A stretch of 64,000 nucleotides of DNA from Clavelina lepadiformis (lineage: Eukaryota > Chordata > Ascidiacea > Aplousobranchia > Clavelinidae): NCBI RefSeq assembly GCF_947623445.1, contig NC_135243.1, forward strand, positions 22,762,479 through 22,826,478, given 5' to 3'. Under the pieces are notes generated by a model. It saw only the letters and a list, made by a program, of their open reading frames with translations, was not told the origin of the DNA and did no database searches. Within the stretch, counting starts at the first letter, position 1, and each line of letters starts with the position of its first letter. Position numbers and translations under genes: made by a program. Shown piece after piece: positions 12,512 to 24,373 of this stretch.

Positions 12512-13110
12512 TCATGCACTGGTCGTCAGTGAGGCCCGCTCTTTTTTCCTTTCACAATTTCCACAAACACAAATCATGATGCCGATAAAAACAATTACTG
12601 GGTAAACCCCGAATACGAAAGAAGTCCAAATGATTCTAAAAACATGATATAAAAAAGCTTAAGTTTTGGAAGCGTGAACCACTGACAGTTGCATTTGTTA
12701 ATTAATATTATCTGCCAATGTTACGTATCAACGTTACGTAATGAAACTGAATTATATTAATACGGTTGCACCCTTCCACAGAAGACACATCATTGCTAGT
12801 TTTCAGACATTGCTTGCACAAAGAGAAGTTCAAGTTGGCGTAGCCAAAGCCTAAAAAGCGCAAATACTTGTTTGAACCAGGTGCTTTTATGAATAAATTA
12901 AATAGCAAACTACAATAGCAGCTGTCAATATACTCTCAGTTGAATCTGTTGTATTCAAAATTTCGAGATTAGATCCTTCCAATGAACCGCTGCCTTCACT
13001 AAGCGGCTCTAGGGTGCAACAGTTCACTCTGTCATCATTGACAAGCATTGTCAAGTTGAAGTCAAAGCTGGTTAAGTTGTGCGAGGGTGGACCGTCCTTA
13101 ACAGATGCTT
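12512..13110 (-). CDS. Unassigned type I membrane protein, last three exons
   Basis: Partial gene seen through three phase-consistent minus exons: 12934-13110, 12772-12850 and 12512-12635. The first encodes an extracellular-type stretch with NLT and NTT glycosylation sequons and a CC pair. The second adds a C-x-x-C (LCKQC). The third gives a hydrophobic span (VFGVYPVIVFIGIMICVCG), then basic stop-transfer CERKKERASLTTSA and a TGA at 12512. Acceptors end in TAG and donors are GT. An earlier exon is needed to supply one base before 13110; a candidate open stretch with an acceptor lies at about 13385-13494, but no donor of the right phase was found. Family not recognised. Confidence 0.5.
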
Positions 13111-15308
13111 CTACAAAATACAAACTTTCTTTAATTGAAAATGCAGGTCGTAATAAGTACTGTAAGTGCTAATTAGAAGAAAATCAATTTGAGGTGTTAA
13201 TTCGCCTAACGACTCAACAAATGTTGAAGACCTTATTCTTAACAGAAGTAGGCTACAATGAAACGGCCGTTCCGTTACAAACTTTATACTAAACCATTTC
13301 GATTCATAATAACTCTAACGTTCTTGTTTGTCTTGTTCGCTGCCTGACCGCATGGAATTAAGACAGCGATTGAAATGCATAAACTGTAACACAAATTGTC
13401 GTTTCATCGATATAATTTTTTGTTATATTCACATACGCCAGTTGATATATAATCTCAACTGGGATAATCATTCCAAGGTACCAGGAAACATAAGCTATAA
13501 TAACAGAAAATAATAACAAAGAAATATTTCATTGACAACTTACCGGTTGTCAACTGACAAGTTTGTGCTGGGAAAACCAAAAATATTTTCAGTAAAAACG
13601 CGTGCATTTCTCTTAACATTCTACACTTTCTCTTCAGTCAAGACAATTGTAAACCCGTTTCGTACAAAGATAGTTCAAGTTATTTGCAAAATGCATCTGT
13701 TCAAAAGTCAATAGATTTTCTTTTTTCTTACAAATCAAATTTTATCTTGTTGTTTTTTGTCTAGTTACTACCTTTTATCTATTTATTTACCCCAGATATT
13801 AAATGGATAAGCGATGGCAACAAGCGACACAGCTAAATACTTTTGTGGTAATCAAGCGCGTTGTTCTAATCTTAAGCGTCCTAAACTGGGTGCCCTTTTT
13901 AAATCATCACAAGAATGTTATCGATCGGTAGCCTTGGGGCTTATATATGATTTTTCCGTTGCGTCTTCAATCCATTTCCTTCGTTTTCTAGCTTCAAACT
14001 CGCACCCATGTGTTCAATTAACCAAATTCAATCCTTTTATTTTTCGTCAAAAGCGCGGTGGAGACGACAAATCAAGCCAGTTGTTATGAACACGCGCCAA
14101 TGAACGGGAAAAATAGACAAAGCCGAAACGGCTTAAAACATGTTCAAAAATAATTACGTTGATAGTTTAATTGCTGGTAACAACTAGCGCGGCCACTAAA
14201 CCCATACTCAATGTAAGTACAACATGGAAATATAATTATAAATGTTGGAATTAGACGACCATCACTAAATGATGTAGAAAATTTGTAACATATTGACTTT
14301 AGGTGACTGAGTAAGGCTAACTATAATAGAAACGTCAAGTTTTTTGTGTATGTTACGGCCATTTTTCTCTTGGTTTGATAGTAATTTTCTTCTGCTATTG
14401 ATACGAAAACTGGGTCCTTTTCACACAAGCACAAGCAAAAAGGTTATATTCGTTATGCAAATCAAAATAGCAAATTAGTCCTCGGCGGCTAGGCCTACAA
14501 GAAAAATTCATTACTGTATGTTCAGTCGGCACAGGACAGTTTGTCACGTAATTATACACACCTGGTTCGATGCACGACTTTACGATATTATTGTTGCAGT
14601 GCTCTTGGGCAATGCATCAACGATAATAACTTCGTTTGGTTTGGAAAGTAGGGTAGGTAACTTACAAGCTGTAACCTTGCTTTTCTTTTGACGTTATAAA
14701 TGTATTGGTTCCAGTAATAAAAAATTTGTCAAATTGTCATGATGCGGTTTTATTCATGATGCCTTATCGTATGCAACGCAATTGTTTTTTTGTTGTGAGA
14801 TCAAAGTCGACAACAAAATCGATTATCAAAATCGAATCGGTGTGCCAATAAAAAACCTTATTTAAAAAATACTCCAGTTTCTAGCATTCAAGAATATATG
14901 AAAATTAGGCTCAAATCCTTTCAGATTCGTTTCTTAAGCATAGGCTTACTTTTCTTTAATCTAGAATGTGTATCTTTTGTTTTTTCGATAGTATTTTTGT
15001 TTTGTTAGCTATTTAGAAAAGGGCGAAGTTGATTTATTGTTGCTGACGTTACCTACCTGATAGAATAATAGATAGCAGTAAAATATTACAAGCTTCATCA
15101 TAACTTTCATTTTCAATAAATCTTTTGTCGACATTTTAAAAGTTCCATCGCTGAGAAAAGATAAGTGCATTATGTGTCTATGGTCTCACTTTGGATTTTA
15201 TTACAGAAGTTGCAGCTTGGGGCTTTCACCGCAGAGCTGGAAACAAAGCATTAAAGTAGGAAAGCATCAAGCAAGTTTGTCAATTCCTTCATATATTATT
15301 ATTTCGAA
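13111..15308. other. Spacer and probable 5' part of the type I membrane gene
   Basis: No confident exon. A minus-strand stretch at about 13385-13494 has an acceptor-like TTATTATAG and a 40-codon open frame with one NIT sequon; it could belong to the neighbouring membrane-protein gene. A 91-codon plus frame at 13814-14089 has no domain. The 5' flank of ASNSD1 is at the right end. Confidence 0.4.
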
Positions 15309-18300
15309 ATGTGTGGGATCTTTTGCTCAGTGGCATGTACTTCCAAGGTAAATAGGTAAAAAACTTGTTAAATTGCGCTACCTGGCTACGTAGTATGAGC
15401 AGTACTGCATACGTTAGTGCACACGTTAGTTATAATATTATTAGCCTATCTGATATTACAGTCTGTTGTGTTGTTTACCTTAGTTACTGTAAGTTTATAG
15501 ACCTCTCTCAGTTTCAAACGTTATGTATCCTAAGAATTCTGGTTTCAACAGTATTTGTGTTCTAAGCTTTAAGAGTCAAATAATAATCCGAAGATGCGTC
15601 AGTTTAAAGAGTCTTATGCAGAAGTGCACAACCATGTGATGTATCTGTATACTAGACCCCTGCTACCCAGATTGTGACGTCATTTGGTTGTGCACTGGAC
15701 CCAATTTAAGCATAGTTTTTGAATCATTCTCCATTTTTTTGCCAGCTGTCAGCATAGACTATTGTACTTTATCACATACCAAAATAAACATACTTTTTGT
15801 TAGGTTGAAAGAAGTTACGAAACCTTACACAACCTTGAGAACTCTTTGAAACGAAGAGGTCCCGACCAACATGACAAAATTGAAATCGAGTTCGATGGCC
15901 AACATCTGCTTCTAGCATCATGGGTGTTGCATATGAGAGGATCTGAGTTTGTTCCACAACCAGCAAGGAGTTCTTCTGGGAATGTGTTACTTTGGAATGG
16001 AGAGCTGTATGCTGGGTTTAAGGTGGTGGGAAAATTTTTTTTAAACTCACTGAATCGCAGTGTCTATTTCTAGCTGACATTGGACACACATCAATATTTT
16101 TTGGTCAAATGTAAATCAACCAGAAAGTTAATGAAATGCCTAAACTAATCCTCAATCTCTTTTCTAACTTGGCTGTATAACAGTGTAATCTTACCGTTTT
16201 CAATAAAATATCATACCTTTTTCACTTTACCTAAATCACTACATAGTACATAATGTAGTTTATGTTAAACAGTGCTATCTGCAAGTGACATTCATTACTT
16301 ATAAATTAAATATTGGATGTCACTATTTCACCAGATAATGTTCGTATATTCAAAGCTATTTTTCAGAGATTCCTGTTACACTTAAAAGTTGTCATACAAT
16401 AACTTAAACCTGTTTTAAATCTCATTTCTAATTTAAATCTAACTTCAATTTGAACCAAAATAATTAAAATCAACTTTGTACAGTGTACATACCCTTTCTT
16501 TTAACTTAACTGCCTACATATCTTTGGCTACTGGTACTGGCTATACGACCAACTTTCAGTTGGTAAACTTCTTAAGTAATTGTTTACAAGTTTGCAGTTC
16601 TTTCTGGTTATCAGTATTTTCGGTGTTGTATGATAATACCAACCTAACATTTGCAGGTGCCAAAGGGTGTAAGTGACACAGAAGTTGTAGTTCAACAACT
16701 GGAGATACAATCGAATGAAACCTCAGTGGAAAGCATCATGTCATTAATGAGAGGTCCTTGGGCCTTTGTATATTTTCAGAAGACGACGAAGAAGCTGTGG
16801 TTTGGAAGAGATTACTTTGGAAGGAGAAGTTTATTGCTTTCTTATTCACAAAAAAACTTGATTATTTCATCCGTTGCAAACAGAACATTCTCGGAATGGA
16901 TCGAAATACCGCCTGGAGTCTTCTGTATCGACTTGAATGTTATCGAAGATGATATTTTTAGTGCATTAACTGCATTTCCTTGGATTTCTGTTACTGACAA
17001 AAAACCAAAAATTTCGTGGGATAGTAAAATAAATTTATTTGCAAATATTTCCTCCAGTATCAATCCACCTATTCCCGTCTGTTCTGAGCAAAAGCACCGT
17101 TTTCGTGGAAACGATGCTTCAACTGATCGAAGATCTTCTGACGTTGAAGCGAAACCAATTGAAATTCTTGTTGAAAATTGTGAAAAGAAACAGCTATGGC
17201 CATATTGTCAAGCACTTATAAACAAACTCCGTAATGCTGTGGAACATCGGACTCAAACGCTGGAAAGCTGGGGAAACAATTGCAAAGTTGGGATTCTTTT
17301 TTCAGGAGGCATCGACTGCACTGTACTGGCATTGTTAGCTCATTCGGTGATACAAATTAGCGAACCAATCGAATTGTTAAATGTTGCTTTTGAGTCTCCC
17401 AAAAAAAAACCGCAAGGAAAGAAAAGCATGCAAAACAATGCCACCAAGGAAGTAGACTACAACGTCCCGGATAGGATTACAGGGAGAAATTCTTATGAAG
17501 AGTTACGCAATCTCTGTCCAAACCGAACTTGGAAATTTGTAGAAATAAATGTAACTATAAAAGAATTGCAACACCAACGGTCACAGCACATTGGTGACCT
17601 GACTTATCCAAAAGCAACAGTGCTGGACGACAGCATAGCGTGTGCACTATGGTTCGCTTGCCGAGGAGAGACGTCTGGTTCGCCTTTAGGTGGAGCAAAG
17701 GATCAATACATCGCTTCATCTCGTATACTTCTATGTGGCATGGGAGCAGACGAACAATTGGGTGGATACTCGAGACATCGAGGGATCTTTGAGAAAAAAC
17801 ACGACTGGGCAGAAGTTCAAGCAGAGATGGATATGGAGATTGAAAGAATTGCGGAGCGCAATCTAGGCAGAGATGATAGGTAATGAAAACAGGTAGCAGC
17901 ATGTAATTATTCCTACAACGGCATAATCCCACTACACAGGACATAGCATAAAAACTAAAATTTATTATTTAGGCCTATTCTAATTATTTTAGATAATTTT
18001 GAAAATTTGTGTTAGCTTAGGAATTAGTTTTGAATAAAATTCAAGTAATTTACTGAATTGTGTGGTTGGGATTTTTATCGCGTGATTTGAATTATTTTGA
18101 CGTTGCTGTTTTAGTAGATTCCCATGGAAACTTGAACTCATATTTTGCCCGACAATTATAGTCTTATTGATCAAAGCGTAGCATTTTTACTGTGATGGTA
18201 ATGACTTAGATGACAGATGTTTTGTTTCAGAATTCTGGCAGACCATGCAAGGGAAGGGTTATTTCCATATTTAGACGAAGAAGTGGTTGGGTTTTTATCA

Positions 18301-18507
18301 AGTCTTCCAACACATCTAAAAGCAGACTTCCATCTGCCTCGTGGTGTTGGAGAGAAGATCCTACTCCGAGGAGCTGCTTATATATTGGGCCTACGTGGGA
18401 CAGCCGTCTTTCCGAAGCGAGCGATTCAGTTTGGGTCGAGGATTGCCAAGGCTGAAAGTGGACGTGAAAAAGGGAATGATATTTGCACACGGCTTAATCG
18501 CAAATAA
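15309..18507 (+). CDS. ASNSD1: Asparagine synthetase domain-containing protein 1
   Basis: Four exons, 15309-15347, 15804-16022, 16657-17879 and 18231-18507, total 1758 nt and 585 aa, in phase throughout. It starts MCGIFC, placing Cys2 where class II glutamine amidotransferases have their nucleophile. LKRRGPD and LWNGELYAG follow in the glutaminase-like half. The synthetase half has the PP-loop LFSGGIDC, then [50 protein letters not shown] and [13 protein letters not shown], all matching human ASNSD1 in order. The physiological reaction is not established for this family. The gene converges on ATP5MF. Its stop codon TAA (18505-18507) sits inside an AATAAA, and a second AATAAA lies at 18528-18533. 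Confidence 0.95.
16318..16497 (+). repeat. Intronic interspersed repeat, copy 1
   Basis: It lies in the second intron of ASNSD1 and resembles 24036-24183 in an LYRM4 intron, same orientation. Shared ordered blocks include AAGCTATTT, AGATTC-TGTTA, TAACTTCAATT-AACC and AATAGTTAAAATNAA-TTTTGTA followed by TACCC. No terminal repeats or coding capacity are seen. Family unknown. Confidence 0.5.
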
Positions 18508-18527
18508 AATACACGTGGTTGTATTTT

Positions 18528-18541
18528 AATAAAGTTTTATT
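18528..18541. terminator. Bidirectional poly(A) signal AATAAA-GT-TTTATT
   Basis: The 14-bp palindrome-like site gives AATAAA on the plus strand (18528-18533), 21 nt after the ASNSD1 stop. It also gives AATAAA on the minus strand (18536-18541), about 82 nt after the ATP5MF stop. Both convergent genes can use it. Confidence 0.75.
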
Positions 18542-18622
18542 CAATATAGAAACACAGATGGATAATTTAAGTTGCCCGATTTCGCTAAGTTTTTATCCCG
18601 AGATGACAAGAAAAGGAACGTT

Positions 18623-21599
18623 TTAGTGGTACTTCCTCAGCATGTGAGACTCTGAAAAGAAAATGAACTGGTTACTTATCATGCAAGTCATAGTATATTA
18701 ACTTATGGTATGAGTGCCTTGCTGTCAATTCTGTGATCTGTGGTTAAAGCCAAGCAGGGCTACAATATGTTAGCAATGTCCTATTGTTATTGAGACCTAA
18801 GCCTGTTTAAAGGAAGATTACCTGTAACCTTCAAGCACAAAATGCAATGCCAAACATGTTACAAGTTTCTTAGTTCAAGAAGAAAAAGCATAAGTACGGG
18901 TACATACAACGTGTTAAGTGTGTTCTATAGATCACTTACTCATGTCACGATAGTCAGTGATGTACATTAACACAGCTGCCGAGCCTGCCAGCATAGCCAC
19001 CAAATTTCCTCCGGGGCGTCGAACGTGGTAATATTTGCTCCATAGTTGATGACGGACTTGAAGGGTTAATATAGAAAATGCATAAAATTAGTTCCCTATG
19101 TGTTGTCCATATTAGTATGGATATTTGGATCAAAATATGAAAAACGAATAAAATAATGTTAGTTCTCATGCATTTTATCTACTGATTTAAATAAAGCACA
19201 TCAACCTCATAAGTGTTGAATAAAATTTTATTCTAGTTTTACAATTATACTCACATCGTTTGAAGGAAAACCATAAACCAAGTGGACTAAAGTTCCTCTG
19301 AGAAAACCATCCTGGAACTTCGTAAAGTTTCACATCTCTGAGTAGCCTGGTGTCGGCTGGCAATTTCATGCCTGGTTCCACTGTTGAGTTAAATAACATT
19401 AGTTTATTTTATTAAAATAAATCCATGCGATGTTGAGCACAAAGTTGGCACTTATTGTGAATATATCTATTTCATGTATTTCACTCCATGAAAATTCATG
19501 TATTGTGAAAGTTGACTTAAGTTGAAAAACCAACAAACAATAGCGCCAAGATTGACTTTGGTCACATAAGCTGTCATTATCATTGCATTGTTATTATCAT
19601 TATCTGTCCTGTAATACAGTGTACGGGATTGACTATGCCATTGAGGTGATACCCAAGTCTCAAAGCTAGTTGTATGTTAAAGAAGGACAATTAAATTACC
19701 TTATAACAAAGGATAGATATATGCAAATGGCTAGATTTAGTTATCCGGGGCAAGATAATAGCTTTGGTTAAGGTTAACAAGTGATTAAAAAAACTTATCA
19801 ATCAATTATCTTTATCTTTTTTTAACAACTTTGTACAAAATAGGAAGGTACCGTCAACCGGGGTTACTATGATAGGATTCAGGACATTTCTTTGCCTCCT
19901 CTCTCACATGTTGCTCAAAAAGGGTCTGTTTCTTAAATGAGTAACACTTTGGTCCTAAGCTTCTCAAAAAAATAGAAAAAATTCATTTTTATATTTTCAC
20001 ATTTTTTTTATTCAACTTTAAAAAATTATCGTAGTAGCCCCTGGGTTGGGGCTACTCTGATAATACATTGTAAATATACCTAAAATGTTCATTGTAGCCC
20101 TCCCTTGGGGCTTTTCTAATAGTTTTTTGCATTAAACAAAACATCACAGCAATATAAAACATAAGTGTCAAAAAAACATTGTTAAGCACAGCTCGGAGGG
20201 CACTCAATCCACCATTGTCTCTGAGGCAGATTTTGTGATACCACAAATCACAATTGTCACATCCCTCCCAATCCACATCTCTGCTTCTACCTCGTGGAGG
20301 GTCCAAGAGGTTGCAGATGACGCAAACTTCCCCTTCATCTTCACTGGAATCATTGGGTTCAGCAGCTTGCGTTTTCTTGCATCAGATCGAGATGAATTTA
20401 AATCAGCAATATCACATGATGAAATTGCTGCTCCTGGAGTTATCTTGGGACCACGTTTTCTTGATGATGTTTGTCTTGGTGAAATATATTCCTCAAGCAT
20501 TGTGGCGACTGCATTACCAAGCACTTCTTGAACTGGCTGAGAATTGGCAGGTGGCAGTCGCTTCAGCACTTGCTCTCGGTCTTTTGGGAAAATTCCACAG
20601 GCTTTAAACCCTGCGACCAAATTTTGCTGCTTTTCGTTCAACCCATCACAGAGTCTTTTGGGCAACATAGGAAAAATATTCTTTGGAATGGAGTTTTTGG
20701 AACGACTCCCTTTCCTCCATTCTGCTAAAATTCGACGCCACATTCATTTACCTGGCCCAAAGACACTGACGTCCAATGGTTGAAGGAGATGCGTCGCATT
20801 CGGAAGCAGGTTAACAAACTTAATGTCATTTTCCTCACAAGCCTTCAAGACTGTTTCACTAAAATGAGAGGCCAAGTTGTCACCCAGCATAATCTTGGTA
20901 CCTGGAGTGTCCTTGACAGCTTCCAGAAACAAACCAAAAAAAAATTTTTCAAATAAAGAAGCGTCAAACCAACCACTCACGGAATGGTCGTATAAAGCAT
21001 TTTGGGGTCCATTTCGAGTGCACTCTACATAAAGATTCTTCGACTTATAAACAGTCATTGGTAGTAAAAACTGCCCTGCACCATTTCCGCAAAACATTAC
21101 GCTTATAGCCTGTTTGGACGAGGCTATTTTCCTTTCTACACGTCTCAGTCCGCCATAGTTGTATTATCATAGTTATTACCATAGTAGCCCCCAAAATCAA
21201 AGTAGCCCCGGTTGACGGTATCAATCATCTTATGTATTGGTCATGTGCAATATTGTGCTTAATAACAAAAGTCATGCGTCTTGTAAAATATTAGCTTTTC
21301 TAAAGGTAAATTACTTCAAATTATAATGTACTACGAAAATTAAGTTTATACATAAGTAAAGGTTTTTAAGCAAATACATAAATGATTGTGACCTATATGA
21401 ACCCAGCCCTACACACAAAAAATGACGTTACTGAATAATAACATCTACTTAATCAGATACTACAAAAATGTCAAGGTCAGCTCTGTGATTGTATAATTAA
21501 ACAACAGGTATCAATAAAAGGCATTTCAAACGACTTACATTTTGAAGCATAATACTTTGGGTGTTGAGCAAGATTTGCCAAGTCAGCTTTGCCTGCCAT
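18623..21599 (-). CDS. ATP5MF: ATP synthase F0 subunit f, mitochondrial
   Basis: Small membrane subunit of mitochondrial ATP synthase, 110 aa in four exons: 21539-21599, about 19253-19380, about 18939-19055, and 18623 to about 18651. Translation runs MAGKADLANLAQHP, then VKLYEVPGWFSQRNFSPLGL, WSKYYHVRRPGG, a hydrophobic span NLVAMLAGSAAVLMYI, and ends MLRKYH. Human subunit f has LGELPSWILMRDFSPSG and the same basic C-terminal LRKYH. Splice phases agree at each junction. The first intron carries a Tigger-like transposon (19851-21218). ASNSD1 converges on it with 115 bp between the stop codons; LYRM4 is divergent, 2.0 kb upstream. Confidence 0.92.
19851..21218 (-). mobile_element. Tigger/pogo-like DNA transposon, broken, in ATP5MF intron
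   Basis: A 1368-bp element flanked by TA on both sides. Its inverted ends read CCGTCAACCGGGGTTACTAT on the left and, reversed, CCGTCAACCGGGGCTACTTT on the right. Minus-strand coding from about 21097 to 20204 is a DDE_1-type transposase remnant: GDNLASHFS holds the second catalytic Asp, and LLPNATHLLQPLDVSVFGP holds the third. One in-frame TGA lies at 20744-20746. A second frame carries a zinc-knuckle with C-x2-C, then C-x2-C-x4-H-x2-C (20215-20330), like the first half of a PHD finger, so a frameshift separates it from the upstream frame. The N-terminal DNA-binding domain and first catalytic Asp are absent. It is non-autonomous. Confidence 0.85.
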
Positions 21600-23626
21600 T
21601 ATTTTAAACTATCTGTTTTTAAACCATTAAAAAAATCTGCAATTTAAAGAAAATATTGGCATCATGTACACTAAGATAAGCTAACTAAGTTACAACCTTC
21701 TCATCCCACTCTGTCTATGGATGCATTTCTATGACTACGACTATGAACCTCATCCCTGACCAAACTGCAAAGCTTTAATTTTGCAATTTAGGATTTAATT
21801 TCGCACAAGAATACTGAAAAATAGTCAAACAATGGAAGGTTCTATTTAAATGGAGAGAATAAACGAAGTGACTACAGGTATTTTAGCAAATCAGTGTAAT
21901 ACATTTACCGAAAATGAAAAATCCCTGTACATGAGGCTGCTATCTGTCTGTATGGTGTAATCGTTTCAAGTTCACAAGAATACCGTACCATGCGGTAGAC
22001 TCTAAGGACACTGTTTGTAACCGGCAGGTTTACGGTATAGGCCTAGCTTACGTCTGCTGCTTTATAACCTTGGTTTTGGCGGACGAAAGCAGATTATACG
22101 ATTTCAAAATCTAAATTTTTTCCTCTTGTAATATAGGACGCATTTTTTTAACTTGCGCCGAAAATTTGGATAAAAACTACAAGAAATAACTTTTCTTCAC
22201 ACCTTGCGGTCAAGTTCCAACCTTTCCACTTTGGTAATCCAAATACGAAAACTTTCTGTGAGTGACAAGATGACCTAGCCTGAGTAAGTACTTTATACCA
22301 TAACGCAATCCTTTTTACACGACAAACAATATTAAAATGATTAAACGTAAACCGTTATAATTAATTAATTGAAAATTTGTTCTGCGTTTAATGTTCTGAA
22401 AAAATTTAGTAATTTACATAGTAACAGTGATTTGTTTAAGTGAAAACACGTTTTAATTATGTTGTTGTTTATCGTAACAACAAAGTTTAGTTCAAAGTTT
22501 ACGATCATTTCTGGAAAACTAGGATCAAATTAATTACTTTTTTCTTTCTTTCTTTATAACAAATACCTTCTGCCTTTTTAGGTTTCTTTTGTTTACTTTG
22601 AAACGTGAAATGATAAGTTTTATTTTTCTTGTTGATATTTGCTGGTAATTAATAATCAATCAATATTTTCTTAAAATTTCAAATTGCGATTGTCTAGCTA
22701 AGTTTTATATAACATTGTCCTGAAATATCAGAAGTGTGTTAGAAAATGATGGTAAAATGCTTTGTTTGGTGCATTAAGCCAGACCCAATTGCTTTAACAT
22801 TAAACTATGCGTTGTGGTTAATTGTTATGAGTCTCATCTGTCTCTACCGCAACAAAGTCCACTTAATTTTGCAGTAAATAGCTATTATCTCGCCAACTCT
22901 CGTCTGTCTGTTTATGAACATTTTATTATAAGTGTAACTTATTCCAGTTCGACTAAATATTAGAAAGCATCACGCGGTAGGACTTAAAGAGCGGGTGGTC
23001 GTAGGTATTGATGGGTCTGAATGACAATATTCCCTCGTCACACTGAGGTTATATAATAATCAGAACCTTGTGTGACCCAACTGTACCTAATCGAACTTGG
23101 ATATGCATGTACTTCATCATAAATTTAGCTAAGGCCCAGCCCGGCAGCCGCCCAAGTCAGCTTTTGAGGATAGGTGATCTTATAGGCCTATAGACAGTAT
23201 AGAAAGCAGATGTATGCCGTATGCATGTTAAGTGTTATTAGCGTAACTAACACTGGCTTTGTTATTTATTGATCTTAACATGAAAAGTCATTTTTCTATT
23301 TAGGGTTGCAAACAACTAGGCCTATGGACAAAATATCTTAATTCGAAATACCTGTAGGCCCTAGCCTAACTGTCTAGGCTTAACCTAAAGCAACATTCAG
23401 ACCTGACTGGAAAGTTAGGTTTTAGTTTATAACTCTATCGCGCAGGCCTTCAAGTCGAAATGCCAAAGTACATACAAGAGACCGAAAGATTTAAAAATTA
23501 ACATTCAAATACTTTGTTATCAACTTTTGATGTTTTTGTTATGAATTAGTATAAATATATCCAGGCCTAGTGTCTGATGTTTTGAAGAGTTGTTATACTT
23601 TTTCAATTAAGTTGCTTAAGAAGAAC
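21600..23626. other. Divergent spacer between ATP5MF and LYRM4
   Basis: About 2 kb between the starts of two small mitochondrial-protein genes. It must contain both promoters. No coding exon or repeat with clear ends was recognised. Confidence 0.5.
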
Positions 23627-24373
23627 ATGGCTAGAAATCAACTAGCAAAATTGTATAAGCAATTGCTGGAAGAAAGTGCGAAGTTTAGTGACTACAACTT
23701 CAGGTGTTTCACTTGATAGGTATTTGCTTAAATGTTTGCTTTATTGCATTGTGTTTTACCTTGCTTCTTGTACAATTTAGGTGTCATTCAGTGAGAAGAA
23801 TGAAGTACTGTTATGAGAAACATTTGAATGAAACCAGTGACGAAAAACTTGAAGCAATTGTCACAAAAGCAGCAAAAGATTTGCAAGTTATTCAGCGACA
23901 GGTGCGTGTATTGTCAAAGATTAGATAAAACACAAATTATATCTTGTTCCCCAATAACAGCTTATTAAGACTAATAAAGTAATACTAAGTAACTTAATAG
24001 CTTTTGTGTGAAGTATTATTATTTTGTTAATTGGCAGTCACCATTTCATTGGAAAAAAATTATACTTTCGAAGCTATTTCTTAAAGATTCTTGTTAACCT
24101 AAATTAAATTTTATAACATTGTAACCTAAATTTAACTTCAATTAAACCCTAAATAGTTAAAATTAATTTTTGTATACCCATTCTCCAAAAAAACGGCCTG
24201 TCTTCAACAACAGCAACAGGTTGTTATTATGTGTATACTATGTAAATCTTGTTGCCAGACCTAGAGAGTCTTCAGTTTTACACCATTTTACATGATTTAA
24301 ATTTTGACAGGTTGTAGTTGGCCGTCTCTATGCTGTGGAACATCATATTTTGGACCGCGAACCAACCACATAG
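23627..24373 (+). CDS. LYRM4: LYR motif protein 4 (ISD11)
   Basis: Partner of the cysteine desulfurase NFS1 and the acyl carrier protein in mitochondrial iron-sulfur cluster assembly. Three exons, 23627-23703, 23781-23901 and 24311-24373, give 86 aa. It begins MARNQLAKLYKQLLEESAKF, where human LYRM4 has VLALYRAMLRESKRF; the LYR tripeptide is LYK here. SVRRMKYCYEKH with conserved Arg follows, then KAAKDLQVIQRQ and a final exon VVVGRLYAVEHHILDREPTT. Human ends its third part QLYSTDKLIIENRD. Length and exon order fit the family (human 91 aa). Introns are short, the second carrying an interspersed repeat. Confidence 0.92.
24036..24183 (+). repeat. Intronic interspersed repeat, copy 2
   Basis: Second copy of the repeat at 16318-16497, in the second intron of LYRM4, same orientation, with the same ordered blocks but several small length differences. 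Internal promoter boxes are not obvious. Confidence 0.5.

Noticed and set aside
13385-13494. Extra exon for the type I membrane gene
   Set aside because: It has an acceptor and an open frame, but no donor leaves the single base needed to join 13110 without a stop; kept only as a candidate.
17555-17944. 129-codon minus frame
   Set aside because: Antisense shadow of the large ASNSD1 exon.
20235-20783. Plus frames of up to 117 codons
   Set aside because: Antisense shadows of the transposase remnant, which is on the minus strand.
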